DNA from: Fasciola hepatica
Taxonomy: Eukaryota > Platyhelminthes > Trematoda > Plagiorchiida > Fasciolidae
Assembly (NCBI GenBank): GCA_948099385.1
Contig: CANUEZ040000028.1
Span: forward strand, 5,146,001 to 5,210,000
DNA length: 64,000 nucleotides
Reading direction: 5' to 3'
The notes under the pieces are model-generated. The model made no database searches. It had not been told where the DNA came from and saw only the letters and a program-made list of their open reading frames with translations. Below, piece after piece: positions 1-12,494 of this stretch (positions within the stretch are counted from its first letter, which is position 1; each line of letters begins with the position of its first letter). The translations under genes were made by a program, and so were the position numbers.

Positions 1-1884
1 CAGCTCTGGGAGTTGGATTTTAGGGTGCTAAAAATTCAGGGAGATTTCCCCCTGAGTATCAGACTCAGGATCCACGCGCCAATAGCAAAATGTGAGAACA
101 TGCATATCTTGAGGCCTGAATATATTTTTTCGACTAAGCATGATTCGGAGTTAAATACTTCATTTTTCTCTTTTCGAAAAATCATTCAGATCCCGATTTT
201 CCAGAAAGGATTGAAATTAGTAAAAAAATCCTGCATTTACCGTAACTTTATCGTTTTGTTCAAGAAATTATCTACGGCATCAATTGGTGAATATGTGATT
301 AGAAATGCTAACTTGATTTATTCTTGGCTGTGTCTGATGATGTCCTCCGTGGTGTTACCTTTTAGATTCTCTTCTCCATCAGTTAGGCATTGGTCATCTA
401 GATACGATACCGTTATTCTGGAGAGGCAAGACGTGAAGCTAATTGGTGAATATTCCCTTATCAAGAGTTTCCTCATCTATCAGTGACTTTGCTCATGATC
501 TACAATACAACTAGACAGTGAATCCATCCAAAGTTTGCCGTCAAATAAAGGACCTAACTTGAACGAGGTGTCAACCAACGACAACGAGTCGCCCCATGCA
601 AAGCTAAAATTTCACAAAAAAACAGTCCTATGTGTAAAAGTCTGTCACGTAACAAGCGGTACTTTGTTATGCATTTAAAGTCGCTGACAAAGATCAGGAC
701 TCGATATAATAAAAATAATAAAGGATTGTTTCCCTGACCGTTTAGATAAGTGAATACAGTAACAGTCCGTGGATAATACACATAGTAGTCGTAAGTACAC
801 TCCCATCACTGTGATAAATTTATGTTGTAACATTTGACACCATCATTGTCACTGAAAAAGCAAAAGTCAGGCAGGCTGTGCCACTTGGTTCGACGAAACG
901 GGCGCATCGCTTAAACCTTCTCCGATTGATTTGCGGTGCAGCTTTTGATACCATTACCACGGTCAACCGCGCAGCGTATGACTGTCACTTTCTCATTTGT
1001 TCAGGCAGCCTTGCAACACCAATTTTTGTAAATAAAAAAAAGATTCAATTGTTTCAATACTTCGATATCGTAATGTTCCGATACTTTTGGTCTGACTAGC
1101 TTGCAGCAGCATGGCCAAATGGTGTGCGTCAACGCTGAAGAATGATGGGCCGTGCCCAAAGGATTGTGGACCTTGGCTAAATCTTGATGGGAAAAGGTGT
1201 AGAAGTCCCATTTGACCTAACTGTATCCGCAGTGTACGCAAAGGATAGGCCGATGCAAAGGCACAGAACAGTGGGTCTGTACCTGACGCGTATCGTGCGA
1301 GTTAAACTGCGCCCAACTGCCCTTTTAGGTACATGCGCGAGCAAACACTGAATTCAACCGCTTGTGTGCACGCTTATCTGAAGCGAAATTGTCCCAGGGT
1401 GAAAACGGGACTGGTTGTGCGTGGATAGGTCCGATCGATGGACAGTCTGAGACAATAAGCCTACACAGGTTTGATCGACTCGATCGGGACTCGCGAACAG
1501 ATAAACAAGTAGATGGAACGTCAAAACACGACACTTCTCACTCGTGCAAAAAATCACCGGTCGCGGCTTCCTCCCATCATATACTCATCAGCCCAACTGC
1601 TGTGCCTGACTTCCTTTAGGCTCGAAACTGCTGCGGAGTAGAAATTTTGCACATCGATTTTTCATCTCTGCTCATACTTCACATAGCTGTCTAACAGAAT
1701 CTAATCGGTACCACCTTCATTGTAGAACAAATTCCACCTCCCAGTTTGTTGCTACCTTGATTGGAATGAATGCCCAATGCATGATCGAATTTGTTGTTTT
1801 GGTACCAGATTTCCATAAGTTCGTCGGTGGAAAGTGCTCTCATTATTCAACCCTGTCACTAATAGAATTTTATGCAAATATCGA
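1..1884. other. anonymous DNA, no gene recognised
   Basis: I see no recognisable gene here. The longest open frame, 157 codons on the plus strand from 13 to 486, has no familiar motif, and its length can arise by chance at this base composition. No tandem repeat or RNA gene stands out. Confidence 0.5.
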
Positions 1885-1990
1885 TGTGAATAATGGAAAA
1901 TTGACTTGTATTTTTTGCATCCAAGAACTATCGCCGGAATCGAACAGGTGATCTCCCGCTTCAAGGGCAGTTGCTCTACTGGTTCCTTGT
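1885..1990 (-). mobile_element. tRNA-derived SINE, family 1, degraded copy
   Basis: On the minus strand this carries a tRNA-like head. A GGTAGAGCA-like A-box region is followed by CTGCCC and a B-box-like TGTTCGATTCC (complement of 1936-1946). The head is followed by a unique tail ending in a TTTTCCATTA motif (complement of 1889-1900). The same order of tRNA-like head and GATTTTCCATTACA tail occurs at 29752-30005 and 60634-60835, so these three belong to one dispersed family. The copy is diverged: the cloverleaf stems no longer pair well and no flanking duplication is obvious. Such elements are transcribed by RNA polymerase III from the internal A and B boxes and are mobilised by a partner LINE. 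That role is known for the class and is not shown here. Confidence 0.6.
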
Positions 1991-2518
1991 GCAGTCGATA
2001 AATTCTACGAAAATATCAGTGTGTTTATCTTGTTTTACTGGGAATGGTAATTGAAATATGTTTATTTTCGTTCGTTGGGCTTGAAAAGTCAGAACATTGT
2101 TCTGTTCCTCGTTCCGAACTGGCCACCACTGACCACATTTACCAGATAGGCATCACGTGATTGTCCGCCTGCCCCTAACTGAAAATCCTGTGTAACTCAT
2201 GCGCAGTAAATGAAACGGAAGATGAAAATAAGACATGACCGTGGAGAACCTGGTACGACACACACATTTGAGGTCAGTTTACATTTTCCTGATCAAATGA
2301 TATCACATTTTCCATGAAAGATTTGGCCAGAAAGTCATTGTGTTCTGCTGAGGCATTTTAACTTTGTCACTCCTCTAAGTTGTTATAGCTGGGACCAAAT
2401 ATGGTAACTTTACATAAACAGTGCAGGTTGTGTGAACTCACTTGCCCTGTTTTCATCGATGAATGTTAGACATATTCAACGTGATCCCTCAGTACCATTT
2501 CGCGGGACACCCGTTAGC

Positions 2519-2570
<52 letters not shown>

Positions 2571-2984
2571 AAAACAACAACTATTCCTTTTAGAATGAAC
2601 GGTGTAGGACGATTTAGTGAAAGGCTGATAAAAATATTACTACTTAACATGAGTCATTTCCTAAACACCTTCGTAATAAAAAGCGTTCAATCGCGTTGCG
2701 AAAAATAAAGCAGAACGATATTGTGAGAACTCAAGGATAAGCCAAGAGAGACTTATTCACTCTACACACCGGAATACCTCATTAATCTGGTCACTTCGAC
2801 TTCGTCAAAAAGGCACACTGGTCAAATCTCTGTAAGCTGTCTGCAAATGCATACTTTTTACTCAGGCTTCTTATGAGGAGTATGTCCATCTCAGGAGTCC
2901 ATCGCCTTGTGCGCGTAACGCGTTATTTTTTCGTTCAAAGCGAGTGAAGGACAGGAGCTGTCGTTGACGCGCAGTCAACCTTTG
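1991..2984. other. anonymous DNA with one AT microsatellite
   Basis: Nothing recognised apart from the AT dinucleotide array at 2522-2567, listed separately. Confidence 0.5.
2522..2567. repeat. (AT)23 microsatellite
   Basis: An uninterrupted AT dinucleotide run of about 46 bases. The Tyr-Ile open frames across it are artefacts of the repeat. Confidence 0.98.
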
Positions 2985-3310
2985 AGACCAATCGCCTGGA
3001 AGGTCTGGTGGTAAGGTGAATAGCATTCCGGGTTCAAGTCCCCCATTTTGGAATTTGGTGGGTGTACACTGCACCAGATGGTTCTGGACTGGCGGTAGTC
3101 AAGAGGTCATAAAGTTTCGGGTTTGATTTCCGCTACCGCTGTACCCTTGCTTATTCGGCAGCCTTTGACTGGTTGGTGTAAGTGACAACTTCAACCGAGG
3201 CCATACCGAAATCGAGATATATTTCTAATCTGATACACACGGGAGATAATGCTTCCCGAAAAGTCGAGAAATACTGGCACTCAGCTTATGTCACCTGACT
3301 TGACTTAGAA
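2985..3310 (+). mobile_element. SINE-like repeat with two B-box motifs
   Basis: Two tRNA promoter-like segments follow one another. The first runs from TCTGGTGGTAAGGTG to a B-box-like GGTTCAAGTCC at 3031-3041, then GGTGGGTGTACACTGC. This resembles the head and core start of the family 2 SINEs found downstream (for example 54421-54568). The second has GGTTTGATTTCC at 3119-3131 within a short palindromic GCGGTAG...CTACCGC context. The 3' part, up to the CACCTGACTTGACTT motif near 3290-3307, may be a SINE tail, because a similar CAAGTCA/GAGTCAGG string occurs at 6312-6336. The hammerhead core typical of family 2 is not recognisable, so this is either a very old copy or a separate family. Confidence 0.4.
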
Positions 3311-6300
3311 CCAAAAAAGAACTCAATTTCTATAATTGTCAAAGAAAAGAAGCAATAATGTGACGAGATGTACTGACTGAAGAACAGTGAAGTCTAGAGC
3401 AAAACATTCACGGTTTGATATAATCAACTTCTGCTGAACTACAGTAATGCCCGCACATTGCTGAGAGTGACTGCAATTGCACTCAATCGCACTCAGCCGT
3501 AGTACACAGTGTAGCGTAATGCTACCTCAGTAACAATAGTACTTTTCAAGTAATGATTAGGTTGCACTTATAAGCTCCTTTCAAGACATCTCTAATTTAG
3601 GTACACTTCTTCCCTAGCGGTAACCTGTGAATGCCATCTTGGTGACCTGACAGTTAGAAGATAAACTGAATGTACGAAAAAAGAGAAATTACTCCAGCTT
3701 GTCTGTGTGCATGTGGGCCTCCTTCCCACTCATCCAGTCTGTTCAGTAAAAATTCATGCAAAAATACCCGATGAGTTTCATATTTAGTGTGTTGGGGTAG
3801 TAAGTAGGAATACCCATCAGGAAGTTACCCATTAAGTACTACAATGATAATAGCTCACGAAAGTCTGTCGCAGAGCGAAGGAATATCTCTACTCCTCTAA
3901 TTCATGGTTACTGTGCGATATCTACACTTCTCTGTTCTGAACTACGTAGATACATTTACCAAGAAATTGGTCTTGAGCTTTAAAATCAGTGCTATATCTG
4001 CTTGAAAACGACAACTTCCTCTACCGTAGTCGTTTCTTGGCGTATCTGAAAGAAAAATGGAATTCAAGCTAAATCACCTTCGGGAAACATATCTTAAAGT
4101 TGGAGCTATTCCCACAAGTAGCAGAATCGCTAAAGCGTTTATTTGACGACTGAACAGACATTGATCGGCTTTCTGCCGGTGATAGCTCTACGTCTACCTG
4201 TCTTCTACCTATGGTACTGGCAAATTTATCAACCCCTTTGTTGGTTCGCAAATCACACGGGCTAGCATTTAGAGCTGGCCGTGAACACATTCCTCATACA
4301 TCACGCATTGTTTTAATTCACTTCTGTTTCTTCCACTATGCTCAATTCGTTGATTTATTCTGAATAGAGACGGTCTGAAAAAGATAGTAGGTTTCTTTGG
4401 AAGTATAATAAGTCAATAGGAGCACCTTCATATTCGGAGTAATTAGCAATAGAAGGCAAGTGCTTCCTTTGTTATTTAGAATTCACAGAAGCATGGTCGA
4501 ACTGACTTCATTTGTGAAGCCTTTTTTCTGGAATTGCAATTAGTTCGCAGTGTTTCCCACTCTACGGTGAATCAAAAGAGCACTGGAGGGTGAAACTGGT
4601 ACGGAGGGGCATAATGTGCTGTTTGGGAGCAGAGTAACCCTAGCTATCACCAACAACAAACAGTGTTGGCCTCTAAAACCCCACGTGATTAGGCATTGTA
4701 CTGAACTACTCACCAGAGATGCTTCTGCTGATCGGTAATAAGGAAGAAATTGTTTTTCCTTGTTTTCACAGTTACTGATTGGTGAATGATGACATCTACT
4801 ACTGACATGACTCAGGTTACAGTTTTATTATGGATTTTGTGCCAGTGATTTTATCTAATCAACTAATAGATGCATTTCTTGGTAGCAGTACACGATCTCA
4901 GTTTGGTCTGTTGTGGTACCCTGATGCAGTCTGTTCGAGATGAATAATCTGTGTGATTCACTCTCCATAGATTAACGACTTTCAATGAAAATAAAAGCTC
5001 CAAGACACATCAAGCATTGCAGTTCTTTTTGCCTCTTCTTTATGCCTCTTTGATTCATCACGGCGAACACGTGGGGATTCAAGAAACTGCTGATGCTCCC
5101 CAGCAAGCTCTTTTCCCAACCATGAATCAGGAGTGGTTCGAAATATGTTCCATGAATCTGAAACATGTTAACTGATAAAGGTGAAGCGCACTGTGAACAA
5201 ACAACATTTTTGGTCTGTATTGCCACGTAACAGGTGAACGCAGTCATTAGTAAAATTGCATGATACCTCCGATCTTTGTACCTCTGTGAACACGCAGACC
5301 ACATTTGACCATGACACACATTACAGATCTCATGATGGCAAAGATTTTCCCTTGATACAGTAGCTATAAGTCAGACTTGTGGTCACATCGGCGCAAGGCA
5401 TTTTTGGAATTTATGGGATAAAATTGAGGGGTCGCGCAAATGTCTAAAGTATCCTCCGAATATCGTTCTTGTGTTCAGGCTGGATCTCTGTATCGTCTGC
5501 TTTCCATACAAACAGTAATAAGAAGCATTCACGATAACCGCATTCCTATTATTCGCTCGGGAAAAACGCCCGAATGTTCAGTGCGTAATCCCAGCCTTGC
5601 AATTGGTAGGTGAACCGGGCAATGGAGCAATGTGTTCCCGCCCTCAGTTCTGCCCCCCACTACGGTTGCAGATCAGATGGACTGATAGTGAATTATGACT
5701 GAACCCACAACGAGGTGCACATTCAGATGCGCTGACTTGAAGATTGACTGAATATATCCGGTTCTTATCCACATTTTCAATCAGTGCTAGTTCACCCTCT
5801 CGAGGTCAATACTGGCAGGTAGGACGATTGGCATATAATTTATGCATGGTTCGAATGTGGTGAATAGAGGTGAAAGCGATGAGAGAATAAAAGTAATGCC
5901 CCTTCTCCGGGGATTTCCCGTCATAACAGTAATCGATTTGGTGAATCTACCGGCTTTGATTCCCTTAACTGAAAAGATGGGGCTGGTAGACAGGACTGGT
6001 AATCCAATGTTCCTTAGTTGTTAACACGCTTCGCGTGCTTAGTGTAATACCAACGAAACCTGTTGGAAAATGTAACATTTTATTTGTCCCATGTTACTGG
6101 AATGCTCTGGAATCACACGGCTATCGTCTTCGTCATCAGTGGGAATAAATATAAGTAAAGCCTCTAACAGGCTGTCCTTCAGTCCATTACAAACTCCGTC
6201 AGGGGCTTCAGATGTTCACACCGACTGACTCTTTGCTGAACCTTATTATACTCCAAGTCCTTATGGTCGAAACTCCGAACTTTGAAATTCTATCAGTTCA

Positions 6301-6451
6301 AAGGGCTATTTAGGTTCAGGTCGAGTCAGGTCAAGTCAGTGGTTGTTTTATGCTTCCAAAAGGATGGATTATCAGTCTTTCACACCATTTCTGTGGATAA
6401 AATAATGCAATGCATGCACAATTTCAATAAAGGAAAAAGAGTAAGAACGGA
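3311..6451. other. anonymous DNA, no gene recognised
   Basis: No motif-bearing frame was found. A 115-codon frame on the minus strand at 4972-5319 contains several cysteines but matches no family I know. The stretch at about 6312-6336 has a short GTCAGG/GTCAAG tandem that may be a SINE tail. Confidence 0.45.
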
Positions 6452-8172
6452 TTAACTTTCTACATTCAAGCAGTTTCGTAGTTCTGAGAAAACTTCATTG
6501 CGGTCAGCAAACGGACAAAGGGAATACGGTGAAACAGAATTGCAATATGCAGAAGGGCGGGTAAAAGTTAGTATGAACTTTGAGCGTGTAGAGAACGTAG
6601 ATCTAGTCTCTGTACGTCCACTGTATGGGGAATGATGGGAATCAGAGAGAGAGAGTCTTTGAGGTAAAACTATAACAAGCATCGTAGTGTTTGTTTATGA
6701 TGTCAACAAGTGTACCTCTCGATATGCTCCCTCATCTAGAGATGTGTTTCATAGACCTTATGATCAATAGAAAGTAGTTCTTCAGCAAACCAGGAAAAAA
6801 TACCGGGGAACAGTAAAGCCAATGAGGAATATTGCAAAAGGTTACTAGTTTTGAATTGTTTTTATGAGGTGTGGAGAGCATAAACGGCCTGGGAGAGAAA
6901 ATAGACCGTTTTCTAACTTTGCGAAATACCTCATTGAAGTGCATTGATCACGACGGATTGTGGACGGGTAAAACACTGAGGTATTCGACTGTGGACCATG
7001 TGGGAATATATTCGTCGTGTACAGAGAACGGAGGAAGTCTGTCGATACTATTTTGATTTGGTCCCTGAATGGTAAGTAAAATGATGAATCGTGACTTTCA
7101 AATACATTCAAACTTAGAGAACAGGACGGACACCAATTAACAATATCTTCTAATCTGCTTTGAATATTGAAAGTGACCTCTGGTCTAGAATGTTCACATC
7201 CAAAAATGACGTCGTTTGCATATTTACATGAAATAAATGAAGATGGAATAGGTAACTGTTTTACAAACAACGAAAATAAGTAGGGTGAAAGGATAACTCC
7301 CTGTAAGACACTATAATCGATAGGAAGTGGAGGGGATGTCATTCTAATAAAGGAAGTAAACTGAATCTGGTCAATAAAATAGTCACGAGTCAGTCTACAA
7401 AAGCTCCGATCAACTCCCAATTCGGATAATAGATGGAGTGAAAATTATCTACAGAGACCGTAGGGAATGGCATCCTAATCATTTTTACATTTCTTATCTA
7501 AAGCGGCTACAACAGAATTTACTAAATACGCTATCAAAGGTGGATCGGGACGATCTATACACAAACTGACAGACGTCTTCCACAGCATCCTCGGTGACAA
7601 CAAGTGGCAGTAAGATTCTCTCCAGAGTTTTGAGCATTACAGATGTATATACAATGGGGCGGTATGCACCGGGCTACTTTTTGAGACAGGTGTTATCTTC
7701 GCAGGTCTCCATATGTTGGGAGTCGTACCCTTTTTCAGAAAATTGAAAAACGTCTGCCAAGGGATGAGATAGGGCATAGGTGCACACTATCAGGACACTA
7801 GAGAATAAACCGTTGGGGCCTGCATCTTTAATGGTTTTCAGTGTACTCAGCGGCTTCCAACTAACTGTGGGCTCGATTCGACGAGGTTCCGTTGTGCTAC
7901 TACAGACGGGAAAACACATGCTGAGGAAGAGACCTTGGTTGAATTGTTCTTCGTCAAAGGAAAGGTTCCCGATGATGGACTTATTGCCACAAAGCCCATT
8001 TAAAATAAACCTCCTGTCCCGACAACTGGAGTTTCCTAGTAAGGTATCTACATATAGCCTATTACGGTTCTGGGTTCCGGATTCAACCAGCTTGGTGGTC
8101 CGCTTTACTTCAGATTTTCGCCAGTTTTTGCAGGCCTGTTCTTTCCTCCTACATAATTGTTTAAGTAAATGA
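6452..8172 (-). mobile_element. LINE pseudogene (CR1/L2-like RT and C-terminal region)
   Basis: Read on the minus strand from about 8172 down to a stop at 6452, the frames give the usual order of a non-LTR retrotransposon polyprotein, broken by frameshifts and stops. A charged linker (ACKNWRK near 8120) comes first. Next are an RT N-terminal block with DAGPNGLFSSVL (within 7674-7919), a fingers block resembling YRPIVYTSVMLKTLERIL, and the QGVILSPYLF block (about 7274-7303). The catalytic motif follows at 7211-7222 and reads YAND instead of YADD. The C-terminal block has LYCSPVFFPGLLKNYF (within 6732-6944), and the tail ends with RNEVFSELRNCLNVES. Loss of the second catalytic aspartate and several frame breaks mean the copy is dead. 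The endonuclease part is not recognisable upstream of 8172, so the copy is probably 5' truncated, as is usual for LINEs. The exact clade cannot be settled by eye; CR1 or L2 group is most likely. Confidence 0.85.
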
Positions 8173-11100
8173 CAGAAAATCTATCTGTATGCAAAAAAGT
8201 GATTTCAAACGGACAGCAATTTTGAAAGTGTTAATTAGGATAGTCGGTAAGATTCTCTCAAATTACTGAGAGATTTCAACAGTAAAACAGCGTAAAGTCT
8301 GTGAAATTCACAGCAGTTCGTAAGTTTGCTAGATTTTCGAAAGAGCAGTTTCTCTGTTTGACAGTACTGTATGTTCGTCTCAATAATGAGATTGCTGGAT
8401 CAAAAACATTCCTGCTTTGTTCGTAAAAACAAAACCTAGGCGAGCACTCTTTGTGGTTATTCGTCGTTTAGGGATAAAAATGCAGCAGTGGAACACCGGG
8501 ACCAATCCAGCGAAAGAGGAATTATTTTCCACCATGAATACCTAGGATTTGTAAAAATAGGAACACGAACCCAACCATAACATCAGATTTCAAAAGTAGT
8601 GAGACGATCGCGAACTAAAACATCCTGGAACTGAAACAGGTGACCATGGTTACCCACTTGAACCACCTAATTCCCGGTCACTTTTGGAAGTTTTCCACTA
8701 ACTAAGCTAATCTGGACCGGAAAACAAGGCATAAAAGAAAGCCTTTTTGAACTGTATATTTCACCAACCAAAAGCACGTGTAGGAGAATCGTACACTAAG
8801 CGATGTGAGAACAAGGGTTGTGTTTTATTTCATTTCTCGTTCACGAGGTAGAATACCACACGAATTGCATCTGTTTCATCAATGCTTTTTTACTTCACCC
8901 ACTTTCGTATCAAGTCTAAAAGGCAGAATATTGAAATTGCTACTACTGTCACCAGGTGATTTGCCACACTGTGCCGACACTCAACTGTCCTATCAAAACC
9001 ATTCGTGCATCAACCAGCTCTTTCACAGCCGGTCTGCGACGAACCCCCATCAGAACATGTTACCCCGGATCCCGGAGGAACTGAAACCCACCGGGCAAAA
9101 CTGTGAGTCACACACCTTGGACATTATTCTATTCCAAATGGCTGTGGACTGTTTGTTCTAGGGGGAACACGTCATACAAGGCCAGTCACACATTAACTTT
9201 GGATGTCAGTAACACTATCCACTCAGCGACTGACTCCACTAATGGATGCCTTCCGAGCAGGGGTCTAGTCCAAATGAAAATACCTACGAGAACAAGACGG
9301 GTGTGAAGTGCTTCCATGATTTAAGCGGTGAGCTGAACGGTACTAAGGTGCTAAGAATCAGCCCGAAAACAAATCCCTTCATTCACCTCTCTCACAACTC
9401 GCTTTTAGCACAGCTCAGCAATTAGACTACAGATGTAGCATTGCCAGTATAGATGACAATCCTTTTGGCTGATAATGAAAAGTGTGCAATCTGATTTTGC
9501 ACTTTGGCAGTTTGACTAACAATGATATGTTGAATCACATACAAAATAACCTCAGACTCGATGCCGTTACATGTTGTCCCATAAAGAGCTCATCCATGAT
9601 TGACTTTTCTTAAGCAACACATTGTCACATGACTAGTCACTCAAAAGCCTTGAAAAATGTTCTTGTTTCAGTTTGGCTTCTCATCCAACAGAGCGTAGTG
9701 GAGCGAACGAAGAGAACCCGCTGATGTTGCAACTTTCATTCAGTTATGAAAATTTCCATCCTTGCGAGTTACTTTTTGCTCCGCTGACAGCTGTCAGTCA
9801 GCTTCGAATCAGAATGAAGGCAGATCTACGACGGAATTCTTCGCAACATCGTGAACAAAAAGAAAAAAGTTGAACAAATTTCTACCGAAGCCAATTCGTC
9901 ATCAAGACTTTTTGAAAGCTGACATGTGCACGTACACATAATAACCGGGCGTGAATAGCAACCATCTTGCGTTACTGCTGGAAAGTCTTTCGTTGTGCCC
10001 TGGAAGCACTTCAGCCAGGAGACTGAGTTAAACGTTCAAATAGTACCAATTTCTTGTTTTCATGCCACCTGAGGATTAGATGAATGAGCGATTTTTAACC
10101 AGCTCAAAATCCTCGAGCCAACATTTTGGCGTGGATAGTGTGCATCGTGGTGTTCGACAGATAAACTTGAATGATTTTAAAAGTCTCAAAAAACTAGATA
10201 TGTGAGCAGGCTGCCGATCGTGCGGATAGCAGTAATAGGGATGCCCGTACAGCACTAAGTGGTAGTAAACTTTATATCACTGGTACGTAAAGAATAAACC
10301 ACTTGGAACGTATACGGCGACAGATCGTTTTACATATATAGGGTTTTGAATATGAAATACTGGACCAAAGTCCCACAAAAATACGACGATTTTCCCCGAA
10401 AATGGCTGTTTTTAAAGGGAGAATAGTGACCCTCAAGTTTATTCAGTGATTCCATGGTGATGGGCATGTAGTCGTCTTCAAAAAGTGCATTTTGTTGAGC
10501 AAAATCAAAGGACTGGTAACCAAAAGAAATTCTTGTGGGAGCATTCCTGCTACTTTGTGCATTCCGATACGTTTCGATCTATTAAGTATAAATCCGTCGA
10601 AGGTATTCACGTGTTTCGCATCGATACTTTAGACCACACGTAGACGGACTGGAGCTAGTTTCCGAATAGGTGAGAGAAACAGCCTGCTGATGTTAAATAT
10701 ATATTCATAACTGAACCACCGAATCCATCGTTAATTCGACCATTAAGGTCATGAAACAACAACTTTGTTATTACAGGGCCATAAATCTCCCCATAAGGGA
10801 CAAGTAAATATAAACGCCGGCGCATGAACAGAACTTTACAATGCATGGATGAGCACACCAGTTCATTGAATATGGCCGCTGCTAAGGAGTGGTATGATTG
10901 TGAATATGACTACCAACCTTCTAAGTTAGATTCTTCACGAAAACATGAGGATAATTTAAGGGAGATGCTTCTGGTATGTGTGAATGGAATTTTCCCTGTC
11001 TCGAAGCAGATGTTGCTTACATGTATTTTTAATATTTCAGATGTGAAAACAGGAAGTTCGGTACGAAAAACGGGAAGGCTATATGAAAAAGCAATGCAGA

Positions 11101-11821
11101 TGTAGTTCGTTTAGTGGCACGTAGAGCTCAGTTTTGGATGCGACAAAACACGAGGCTGTCGATGGAAAACAAGCGTGCGCTCCTTGGATCTTAGGATCTT
11201 CCTGAACTGATCCCACTCTTGAGATCTGGGCTAGTCTGCGCAGCAGCAGTCGTTTCGATTTGGTCGGTAATCAAGAATCTCAGGTCTAAAAATACGATTG
11301 ATTTGAACAAAATAACTTGTCGAGGAATGGGGACTGAATTGTCTGAAGTCCTGATTAGCTGAAAATCTGAAAATGCTAGCGGTACAGTTCCATGTGGGGA
11401 GACCAGATATTGCTTTACTCTTCGGGAATAAACCTAGTGCTTTTTGAGCGGGGGAGAAGTCATTCAGGGTGTGTTGACTAGGAAAGGTTAAATACAGCTC
11501 AACGGAGTGCAAAGAGCTACTTATTGGAAATGCCTTCAGTCTTGCGGGTTATCAGACCCATGACCTAGACGGATACACAGTGCATGCAAACATACGTCTC
11601 GATGACTCATTTTAGAGTTATTGCCGTCACATTTATTCATGGAGAGAAAAGGGGAGTGCAAGAGGATAGACAGCAAGTCTATTGGCTGATTTATCATTTG
11701 GTCGGTTAGTCAGCCAATAGATTAGCTGATAAAGGGGGAGGTGAGAGGGATGAGATGAGCGTCGTCGCGTGAACAAGCAGTGACCCAGAAGGGGCAAAAC
11801 GGTCTCTGGCGTTGTCAACCG
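8173..11821. other. anonymous DNA, no gene recognised
   Basis: Minus-strand frames immediately above 8172 may still be LINE linker, but no motif is convincing. Plus-strand frames at 8805-9161 (118 codons) and 10824-11105 (93 codons) have no familiar motif. No tandem arrays were seen. Confidence 0.45.
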
Positions 11822-12149
11822 TCTTTGGCCAGGGAAACTCGAGGGCATGTACTGGCTGTGTTTGCAACCTTAGTTCATGCTTAAGGACCTGTATACAAAT
11901 AGCTTTAGCCATTGCTAGTGTTCAGCTTCCCGTCCTTGTGGATTCATTACGTGACACTCTGTACACACACGAAGGAACACGCTCTCCTCTCCAGTCGAGG
12001 ACCCAGTGAATGGGTAATAATCGAGCAGCAATCGTAGCAGTCGCTCCGTGCTGAAATGAGCGTTTCGTCGAATACCTAGTCGTTCGACCAACATGACTGG
12101 CACCACAGCTGCACTTGAACTGATTATTGGCCATTGAGTAGGTCAACAA
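11822..12149 (-). pseudogene. Penelope-like element, GIY-YIG endonuclease part
   Basis: On the minus strand this encodes the C-terminal endonuclease of a PLE. FKCSCGASHVGRTTR (residues 11-25 of the frame starting at 12149) matches the PLE block with paired cysteines followed by YIGRTTR. Here the signature tyrosine-isoleucine-glycine is HVG. A frame change near 11915 leads into a block like AICIQVLKHELRLQTQ followed by ALEFPWP, which matches the usual end of PLE proteins. In PLEs this domain nicks DNA to prime reverse transcription. The upstream RT part lies at 12656-13165 on the same strand. In an intact element the ENKEELSK end of that part would run straight into the LTYSMANN start of this one. 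The two are now separated by a hammerhead-bearing palindrome. Confidence 0.8.
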
Positions 12150-12150
12150 A

Positions 12151-12166
12151 GACAGTTCTTATTTAT
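12151..12166. repeat. putative 16-bp target-site duplication, left copy
   Basis: GACAGTTCTTATTTAT here matches GACAGTTCTTCTTTAT at 12663-12678 at 15 of 16 positions. Both lie in the ELS codons of the split PLE frame. They bound the inserted palindrome, as a target-site duplication would. Confidence 0.55.
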
Positions 12167-12494
12167 AGTGAACGCGGCTACGCCAAGACGCCAGTTCTCA
12201 ATTAACCCTGTTATCAAATGTGAGAATAAAGAAGAACTGTCGATATGAGTAGTATGACACTGTCTGGATGACAGTACAAAATTGCCCAAGGAAGCACACG
12301 ACCGGTTTCGCTGTTATTGCCACTCATCAGGTATGCGTACCCGGTACTCTTCCGCCTAATCATCCTTATACTTGAGCACTCCACAGTTGGTTTGCAGCTG
12401 TAATCCCATTTTAATCGTATGGAACGTGAATAGATGAAAGATTCTATTTATATAATCACAAGAGGATTCTTTCAAAGTTATTTAATCGGTTAAT
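12167..12494 (-). mobile_element. hammerhead repeat copy A with inverted host segment
   Basis: The sense strand is minus. The repeat starts near 12494 with TAACCGATTAAATAAC and runs through an AATCCTCTTGTGATTATA block, a GGAGTGCTC block and a hammerhead core (12294-12336). It ends near 12245 at ACTACTCAT. The remaining 12167-12243 is not repeat. It is an inverted duplicate of the PLE coding sequence found at 12656-12735, reading on the plus strand as VNAATPRRQFSINPV. The same 5' start and internal blocks recur at 16716-16960, which defines the repeat as a family. Copies A and B form the arms of a palindrome. PLEs are known to carry hammerhead motifs in their terminal repeats, so the family may be a PLE terminal repeat or a derived non-autonomous unit; the choice between these is inference. 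Confidence 0.65.
12294..12336 (-). ncRNA. hammerhead ribozyme motif, copy A
   Basis: The minus strand shows, in order, GCAUAC, CUGAUGAG, a short helix II region GUGGCAAUAACAGC, GAAA, ACCGGU, C and GUGUGC. GCAUAC pairs with GUGUGC over six positions (one G-U) as helix I. CUGAUGA and GAAA are the invariant hammerhead core. ACCGGUC supplies the A15.1-U16.1 pair and a cytosine at the cleavage position. Helix III is the self-complementary ACCGGU. It is too short to fold well within one molecule but could pair between two, as in dimeric hammerheads. Helix II is weak, with one G-A mismatch. The core is complete, so this copy could be active. Confidence 0.75.
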
